Assembly: GCA_964570585.1 (NCBI GenBank)
Contig: CAZMYR010000005.1
Location: 1-64,000, forward strand
Origin: G020354945 sp964570585
Lineage (GTDB): Bacteria > Omnitrophota > Gorgyraeia > JABMRG01 > JAFGKX01
Reading direction: 5' to 3'
DNA length: 64,000 bases
In this document: piece by piece, positions 58,701 to 64,000 of the stretch
Numbering within the stretch: position 1 is the first letter of the stretch
How the letters are laid out: every line of letters begins with the position of its first letter
The notes under the pieces: model-generated
The model's database searches: none
What the model was told of the DNA's origin: nothing
The model's input: the letters and a program-made list of their open reading frames with translations, nothing else
Program-made: the position numbers and the translations under genes

Positions 58701-59947
58701 AAAGAACCTACCTCAAATTCATTCTTATTCTTAACTATCTTCTTAAAGGCGGTAACAACATCGTTCATATCTTTTTCGGTCATAGGATAGCGTAATAATG
58801 CCGGAGAGGAATAGATCAACTCGCGATAATGCAATTTTTCCGCCACTGGGCATATTCCTTCTTTATATCTCTGGCTGTCTTGCCTCTTCTGATAGATTGG
58901 TAAGAGATAAAGTGGCTTAACATAGCCCTTACCAAAAGGGATTCCTTCTGCCACCAGTGCATCCACAAGTCTGTCCCTACCAACCCCTAATTTGGAAGAA
59001 TCGACTTTTATGGGAAGGAGAAAATAAACATGCTTTCTGTTATTTTCAACAGAAGGTAAGATTAAACCACCAATTTGTGATAAACTCTTCGTTAAATATT
59101 CTGCTAACCGAATCCTGTGCTGGTTAAGCTGCTCCAGCTTTAAGAATTGGGTAATACCTATTGCAGCTTCAAGTTCTGTCATGCGGTAATTATACCCAAT
59201 AATATGAGCAAAATTCTCATCCAAGCCCATATTCTCTACCACAGCTTCTCCATGATTTCTGACCAACTGCATTCTCAACGCCAACTCCTGACTGTTGGTA
59301 ACAGTAAACCCGCCCTCACCAGTAGTTATGGTCTTATGTTGATTAAAACTAAATACTCCGATATCGCCCATGGTACCCACCAATCTGTTCTTATATACAG
59401 CTCCCGGGGCCTGGGCACAATCTTCAATAATTGCAAGATTGTGCTCTTTTGCAATCTTTTTTATTTCATCCATCTGGGCAGGGTATCCAAATAAATGGAC
59501 AACCACTATCGCCTTTGTATGGGGAGTTATGTTTCTTTCAATTTCAGCAGGGTTAATACAGAAATTATTCTCATCCACATCAGAAAAAACGGGAGTGGCA
59601 CCAGCCATTAATACCGCAGTAGCAGTAGCAGACATAGTATATGGCGGGACAATAACTTCATCCCCTAGCTTTAGATTTAACGCAACAAGCGCACAGTGCA
59701 AACCTGCTGTTCCGGAATTCACAGCTACCGCATATTTTATATTGAAATACTTACTTATCTTTTCTTCAAGCTCCTTTACTTTGGGCCCGCCTAAAAAATT
59801 CTCGCCTGCAGCAGCAATAAAACCTGACAACCTGTTAGTTTTTAAAACTTCTTTTACTGCTTCCGCTTCTCCCTGGCTTAAAACTGGGAAGGGTGGAAAA
59901 GGCTTTTCTCTGACCTTTTCGCCACCAAACAATGCTAACTTTTTCAT
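58694..59947 (-). CDS. DegT/DnrJ/EryC1 aminotransferase (AHBA/glycan type)
   Basis: 417-residue PLP enzyme: KLALFGGEKVREKPFPPFPV at the start, NSGTAGLHCALVALNLKLGD, IIEDCAQAPGA and the PLP lysine Lys205 in VFSFNQHKTITTGEGG. The length and N-terminus match the larger DegT members (for example AHBA-synthase-like or scyllo-inosose-type enzymes). It starts with an ATGA overlap with the Gfo/Idh/MocA gene, suggesting oxidation followed by amination of the same sugar or cyclitol. Confidence 0.92.
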   Translation of the reverse strand: MKKLALFGGEKVREKPFPPFPVLSQGEAEAVKEVLKTNRLSGFIAAAGENFLGGPKVKELEEKISKYFNIKYAVAVNSGTAGLHCALVALNLKLGDEVIVPPYTMSATATAVLMAGATPVFSDVDENNFCINPAEIERNITPHTKAIVVVHLFGYPAQMDEIKKIAKEHNLAIIEDCAQAPGAVYKNRLVGTMGDIGVFSFNQHKTITTGEGGFTVTNSQELALRMQLVRNHGEAVVENMGLDENFAHIIGYNYRMTELEAAIGITQFLKLEQLNQHRIRLAEYLTKSLSQIGGLILPSVENNRKHVYFLLPIKVDSSKLGVGRDRLVDALVAEGIPFGKGYVKPLYLLPIYQKRQDSQRYKEGICPVAEKLHYRELIYSSPALLRYPMTEKDMNDVVTAFKKIVKNKNEFEVGSLC

Positions 59948-60912
59948 TGAACTACGCCTATTTCTTTAAGAATCTTTAATGTTTCAATCGCCCCTTCGGT
60001 ATCTTTAATTCTTCTCTTTTTTACCTTATCCAGTAAAAATTTTAATCCGTTTTCCATATATCTTCTTTTAAAATCCAGGCCTAATCTTTTCTTATCAAGT
60101 ACTTTAACATTTTTAAACCTGGATTTACCAACAACATAATAATCGTAGTCATACTCATTAAAGGGGAGGCTTCTTATATCCATCCTACCCTTGTCTCCAA
60201 AGATCTGAATTTCAAAAATTGAGTACCCACCTGATAAAACACTACTTTGCTTGTTAAGTTCAAAACAAAATGCTTTAAAATTTTTAAAATCTAGGCAAAA
60301 ATCACCGTGAGAATCTCTATCTTCACCGGCCTTAATGTTTATAGAGACCGATGTTTCAGGAACACCAAAATAAAATATAAGCAAATTTACCAGGTGAGAA
60401 GCAGTATTAACAACTCCTCCTGAAAAATAAGCTACACACTTCTGCACACTACCTACTAAATCGGTAACATGGTCCTTTACATATAGATAAAATCTGTCAA
60501 ATCTTCTCTGGTAATTAGTAACAAAATGAATATTATGCTTAACAAGAAGCTTTTGTTGCGTAAATGCATTTTTCAATGTATCGCTGAAAGGCTTTTCAAT
60601 CCAAAGCAGTTTAACAGACCTATATCGGGTAATCTTTCTTATGATTTCTAGATTATGTCGAGCACCTGTACATACGCTTACTATTTCAGGAGAAAAGTCC
60701 TTCAGAGCTTCATCAAGATTATCAAAAGACTCTTTTATAGACCAAAAATTTGCTGCCTTTTTTAATACCCTAATATCCTTATCACAAATAGCGATCTTTT
60801 CGATCTTACTATTTTTTCTATAAGTGCCGATGTGTGAATTTATCCAGTTTTTTTCTTTTATCTGATCGAATGAACTTCCTATTCTTCCTACACCAACAAC
60901 TAAAGCCTTCAT
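59944..60912 (-). CDS. Gfo/Idh/MocA family oxidoreductase
   Basis: 322 residues from MKALVVGVGRIGSSFDQIKE at 60912; AGGTG lies just upstream. LLWIEKPFSDTLKNAF carries the Glu-Lys-Pro of the active site. The dinucleotide-binding GxGxIG is intact, but the N-terminal loop is longer than usual. It overlaps the aminotransferase gene downstream by four bases (ATGA) and is probably the dehydrogenase for its substrate. Confidence 0.86.
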   Translation of the reverse strand: MKALVVGVGRIGSSFDQIKEKNWINSHIGTYRKNSKIEKIAICDKDIRVLKKAANFWSIKESFDNLDEALKDFSPEIVSVCTGARHNLEIIRKITRYRSVKLLWIEKPFSDTLKNAFTQQKLLVKHNIHFVTNYQRRFDRFYLYVKDHVTDLVGSVQKCVAYFSGGVVNTASHLVNLLIFYFGVPETSVSINIKAGEDRDSHGDFCLDFKNFKAFCFELNKQSSVLSGGYSIFEIQIFGDKGRMDIRSLPFNEYDYDYYVVGKSRFKNVKVLDKKRLGLDFKRRYMENGLKFLLDKVKKRRIKDTEGAIETLKILKEIGVVQ

Positions 60913-60919
60913 TTTTAAT

Positions 60920-61666
60920 TCACCTAATTGCTTTTTGAACAACCTTGCTATTAATTTCTAATAAATCCGGGTTATTTTTTAATAATTGCATAATATCCCA
61001 GCTATTAAAGTAATTATTTTCAGGGTAAAGGGCTTCATATACTCTTTTAATAAACTCAAAATCTTCTTTTGTGTCCAGCGTCCATCTGTATTTTGGGTAT
61101 CTCAGCCAGCTGGGGGCCTTTACCGTCCCGATTACATACCGATCATGCTCCTCGTAGAAATAAAGCGAAACATGTTCTCTTGCAGCCGAATCCTTAATAT
61201 TTTCACCCATCCACTTCAAATCACTAAACCTAAAAACCTTGCAATCAAGTCCGCGGGGAAAGGTCATAGGGATACAATTAGAAACGAAATCCCATTTATT
61301 TTCTAAAAATTTTTCTATTGTTTTGTCCACCCAGTAGACGTCAATAAGTGGGCAATCACCTGTCAACTCTATAATAATATCGGTACCGGTCCTTTTATGG
61401 CATTCAACAACTCGTTCTAAAACGTCTTCTTCACTTCCTTGAAAATAACCGACTTTTTCTTCTTTGGCCAATTGGCAGATGGCTTTATCTTGGGGATTTG
61501 TAGTTGTAGCAATAATAATCCCATGAATAAAGGAAGACCTTTTTAGCCGCAGAACCATATGAGCCAAAACCGGTATGTCGCATATAGGGCGCAATACCTT
61601 GCCTGGCAGACGAGAGGAAAATATCCTGGCTTCAATTGAAGCAACTATTTTAAGCTCGCCTTTCAT
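60920..61666 (-). CDS. Cytidylyltransferase-like sugar nucleotidyltransferase (SpsF/NeuA family)
   Basis: 248 residues from MKGELKIVASIEARIFSSRL, which has AGGAG seven bases upstream (61666). SSRLPGKVLRPICDIPVLAH is the nucleotide-binding signature of CMP-sialate-type cytidylyltransferases, and IIELTGDCPLIDVYWVDKTI the substrate-binding region. A longer frame reaching 61777 overlaps the oxidoreductase gene and is unlikely. It is one gene away from a NeuB-like synthase, so CMP activation of a nonulosonic acid is plausible, though SpsF-type proteins have other substrates. Confidence 0.87.
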   Translation of the reverse strand: MKGELKIVASIEARIFSSRLPGKVLRPICDIPVLAHMVLRLKRSSFIHGIIIATTTNPQDKAICQLAKEEKVGYFQGSEEDVLERVVECHKRTGTDIIIELTGDCPLIDVYWVDKTIEKFLENKWDFVSNCIPMTFPRGLDCKVFRFSDLKWMGENIKDSAAREHVSLYFYEEHDRYVIGTVKAPSWLRYPKYRWTLDTKEDFEFIKRVYEALYPENNYFNSWDIMQLLKNNPDLLEINSKVVQKAIR

Positions 61667-61698
61667 ACTCTTCTCCTTTCTCAGAAATTTTATTTCTT

Positions 61699-63003
61699 TT
61701 ATAGTTTCAAATCTTTTAAGATAGAATTTATATTTTGCCCATCCTGTATAGCATGTTCCATTCCCTGATATTTCCACAATCCATAACGGCCTATGGTTTT
61801 AACAGAATGAGAGATTAAAAACTTATCAATCTTTTTTACTATTTTATCGCTACCAATGATGGGAATAACCATTCCATATTTAACCGATTGTCTAAATTTA
61901 AACTGGATATCATTAATAGATAAAATGCCATGTCTTGAAAAGTAATTTACTATTCTTTTTTCAATAATTGAAAAGTTATTTCTTTCGTTCGGCAAATATG
62001 TATAGATTACAGATATGGAACTTTTACCTTTAGGGCACATCATGGAGTTAAAGTTCTTTAATATATAGGCTCTTACAAAAGGAACTTCTGGTTCAGGAAA
62101 ATAAATCCAATGCTCAGATAAATCAATTTCTCTTTTTAAAGCAAAATTAAATATGCATATGCTGTTGTATTTAAGCTGTTTTGAGGCCTTTTTCATTGTA
62201 AGGGGAATATCATCGTCTATTATCTTAATCAACTCCACTAATGGAATCGTAGAAATAATTGACTTATAATCATAAGTTATGCCATCGGAAGAAATAGCCT
62301 CTTTTCTTTTTAAATCGATTTTTACTATTTCTTTGTTGTAATGAATATTTTTTATCTTTGAAGCTAACCTATTAGAGAATAAACCAATCCCTCCTCTTTT
62401 TAAATAATGTCTATTCTGTATCTCATTTTCTTTACGTTCCTCTTGACTTAATAATGCATACTTTAATATCTCATCTATACTTATCTCAGGAATAAGTGCT
62501 GGATCAAAAGAGAAGTCACTCCTCATCTTAAAGGGATTAGTTCGCCAGATCTTTTCATTATAAGGAAGCATAAACATGTTAGAGATTCCTTCGCCATAAT
62601 TTGATAATATCCATTGGCCAAAAGATCTACCACCCCTTAATCTACTATTAGATTTTATTTTAATAAAACTTTTAAGACATCTTAATTTATCTCTGTCCGA
62701 GAGGTAATAGATGTTTTTCTGGAAGGGATAAGGGATAAAATTATTATCGTAATATATTGATGAAATTAATTTTTGTTTATAAAAATTACTTCCTAATATT
62801 TCATGAAAAAACTCAAGAATTTTTCTGTTAGGGACCCTAATGAAATGCTCCCCTCTATCAAAAGAAAAACCCTCGATCTTATCTGTCTGGCATGCTCCGC
62901 CCGGAGACAGCTCTTTCTCAAGGACAATATAATCTCGTTTCAGGTGATAAGCGCAAGATAACCCTGTAATACCTGCTCCTATTATTAGCACATCTGTTCT
63001 CAT
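61699..63003 (-). CDS. FAD-dependent amine oxidase/UDP-galactopyranose mutase-like protein
   Basis: 434 residues beginning MRTDVLIIGAGITGLSCAYH, a GxGxxG Rossmann motif followed by a flavin-binding Glu (YIVLEKELSPGG) and FSFDRGEHFI. C-terminal GRYGLWKYQGMEHAIQDGQN closes the FAD domain. It resembles protoporphyrinogen-oxidase-like and mutase-like flavoproteins found in glycan clusters. The substrate could be a sugar or a polyprenyl lipid. It is ten bases after the NeuB-like gene. Confidence 0.8.
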   Translation of the reverse strand: MRTDVLIIGAGITGLSCAYHLKRDYIVLEKELSPGGACQTDKIEGFSFDRGEHFIRVPNRKILEFFHEILGSNFYKQKLISSIYYDNNFIPYPFQKNIYYLSDRDKLRCLKSFIKIKSNSRLRGGRSFGQWILSNYGEGISNMFMLPYNEKIWRTNPFKMRSDFSFDPALIPEISIDEILKYALLSQEERKENEIQNRHYLKRGGIGLFSNRLASKIKNIHYNKEIVKIDLKRKEAISSDGITYDYKSIISTIPLVELIKIIDDDIPLTMKKASKQLKYNSICIFNFALKREIDLSEHWIYFPEPEVPFVRAYILKNFNSMMCPKGKSSISVIYTYLPNERNNFSIIEKRIVNYFSRHGILSINDIQFKFRQSVKYGMVIPIIGSDKIVKKIDKFLISHSVKTIGRYGLWKYQGMEHAIQDGQNINSILKDLKL

Positions 63004-63012
63004 AGAGTTGGT

Positions 63013-64000
63013 CTATCTAAACATACTCCAAGTAAGCTCTTGCCCTACTTCTACCTTTTCCTTAATTTTCATACCAACAATCTTATCTATCTCATAAGGC
63101 ATAATAGCCTCTGAAGGCGCCGGCCGTAAAACAGACAATTTTTCACGGGTTATCATATCTCCAGGTTCTAAAGATACGGCTGCTCTTATACAGCGTCTCT
63201 GGACAATAACAGTTTCTTTCTCGTTCTCCTCGACCACCTTCATCCTGTTGCCAAAAGACTCCTCTAGTTCTCTTGAACGCAATACCATTTCTTTCCATGT
63301 CTTGGGGTTCATGGAAAAGACATGGTCAGGACCGGGAAGACTATTATTATTGGTAAAATGTTTTTCTATAACTCTGGCACCTAGTGCAATTGCCCCCAAT
63401 ACTGTGGCATGGAAAGGGGTGTGATCAGAAAGCCCGATGACTAATTCAGGGTATAAACTCTTGTATAATTTTAGAACGTTCAAAGAAACATATCTGAAAT
63501 TCTCTTTACTGCCCGTATAATTGGTATTGCACTGTAGAAGAGCAAGCTGTTTATTAAGAGGAAGAATGGTATCTACAGCCCGGGTAACATCTTCTAATGT
63601 GGAGGTACCTGTGGATAAAATTAAAGACTTCCCTGTTTCAGCCAACCTTTTCAATATCTCCAACCAGGTAATCTCTCCTGAGCCGATTTTATACACAGAG
63701 ACATATTTATCCAGATGCTCTATTGCTTCCATATCATAAGGTGAAGAGAGAAAGTCGATCCCTGCTTTATCACAGTGCTGTTTTAATTCTTCGGTCCATT
63801 CCCGAGAAATAGAAGCATCTTTGTAAACTTCATAAACCGGCTTTTGCCACTTGCTTTGATGGGATAATTGCCCGCCAAGTTTCTCAAATCCATATTTGCT
63901 TACGATTTTATCTGCGGTGAAGTGTTGAAATTTAGCCCCATTAGCGCCTGCCTCCTTAGCAAGAGAAATGAGATCCTTTGCCTTTTGCAAATCGCCATCA
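63013..64000 (-). CDS. neuB: NeuB-like N-acetylneuraminate (nonulosonate) synthase, 5' end beyond window
   Basis: The frame is still open at the window edge. It reads DGD upstream of LQKAKDLISLAKEAGANGAK, the tail of the NHNGD motif, so the gene begins beyond base 64000. A TTG at 63990 is an internal Leu codon, not a start. The TIM-barrel part shows GSGEITWLEILKRLAETGKS, LLQCNTNYTG, IGLSDHTPFHATVLGAIALG and IEKHFTNNNSLPGPDHVFSM. The C-terminal SAF-like domain (RRCIRAAVSLEPGDMITREK) is present. It condenses phosphoenolpyruvate with a hexosamine; sialic, legionaminic or pseudaminic products cannot be told apart. Confidence 0.92.
   Translation of the reverse strand, partial: DGDLQKAKDLISLAKEAGANGAKFQHFTADKIVSKYGFEKLGGQLSHQSKWQKPVYEVYKDASISREWTEELKQHCDKAGIDFLSSPYDMEAIEHLDKYVSVYKIGSGEITWLEILKRLAETGKSLILSTGTSTLEDVTRAVDTILPLNKQLALLQCNTNYTGSKENFRYVSLNVLKLYKSLYPELVIGLSDHTPFHATVLGAIALGARVIEKHFTNNNSLPGPDHVFSMNPKTWKEMVLRSRELEESFGNRMKVVEENEKETVIVQRRCIRAAVSLEPGDMITREKLSVLRPAPSEAIMPYEIDKIVGMKIKEKVEVGQELTWSMFR

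Overview
The window is an AT-rich stretch of a draft, metagenome-style assembly with three runs of N (9907-10006, 12955-13054, 18860-18869). Every convincing gene is on the minus strand, so transcription runs from base 64000 towards base 1. The gene set is Gram-negative: four GT9 heptosyltransferase-type proteins, a GmhB-like phosphatase domain, an O-antigen ligase, a Wzx flippase and a polyprenyl-phosphate sugar phosphotransferase. Together with the AT-richness, the many B12-type radical SAM proteins and the repeat load, this suggests an uncultured Gram-negative lineage such as Candidatus Omnitrophota. That placement is an inference; no rRNA or tRNA gene is present to confirm it.

Layout in the direction of transcription. 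(1) 64000-31495: the distal part of a surface-polysaccharide cluster. It holds a NeuB-like synthase (cut by the window edge), a FAD oxidoreductase, an SpsF/NeuA-type cytidylyltransferase, two Gfo/Idh/MocA dehydrogenases, two DegT-type aminotransferases, a sugar N-formyltransferase, a WbpG-like amidotransferase, a carbamoyltransferase, a flippase, three full-length B12-type radical SAM proteins, DPM1-like GT2 transferases and GT-C membrane transferases. A WecB epimerase, a WbpD-like acyltransferase and an NAD-dependent epimerase/dehydratase follow. (2) 31498-15136: glycosyltransferases of families GT2, GT4 and GT9, methyltransferases, the initiating phosphotransferase, a WaaL-type ligase, and a GT9-GmhB fusion. 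(3) 15119-10007: a homocysteine methyltransferase-like protein, an MGDG-synthase-like GT28, a family 4 uracil-DNA glycosylase, priA and the first codons of fmt. (4) 9887-5494: gapA, a polysaccharide deacetylase, pgk, tpiA and secG. (5) 5489-80: a complete oligopeptide/dipeptide ABC importer ending at a probable intrinsic terminator. Most glycan genes overlap by 1-28 bases, as expected of long operons. No stretch above 300 bases lacks a gene.

The most unusual layer is repeats. At least ten junctions carry hairpins 50-180 bases long. Some share sequence, many do not, but all sit exactly at stop/start junctions and several are translated as protein extensions. A second class is heptanucleotide tandem repeats (TTCGTAG, TTCATAG, TTACAAC, TACGTCG). 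These occur in priA, at the udg start beside an assembly gap, as the whole waaL upstream region, and inside two glycosyltransferase genes, where copy-number change would shift the frame. I also find two gene remnants: the tail of an SGNH-type hydrolase (16758-16934) and a radical SAM/GT2 deletion remnant (51437-51822).
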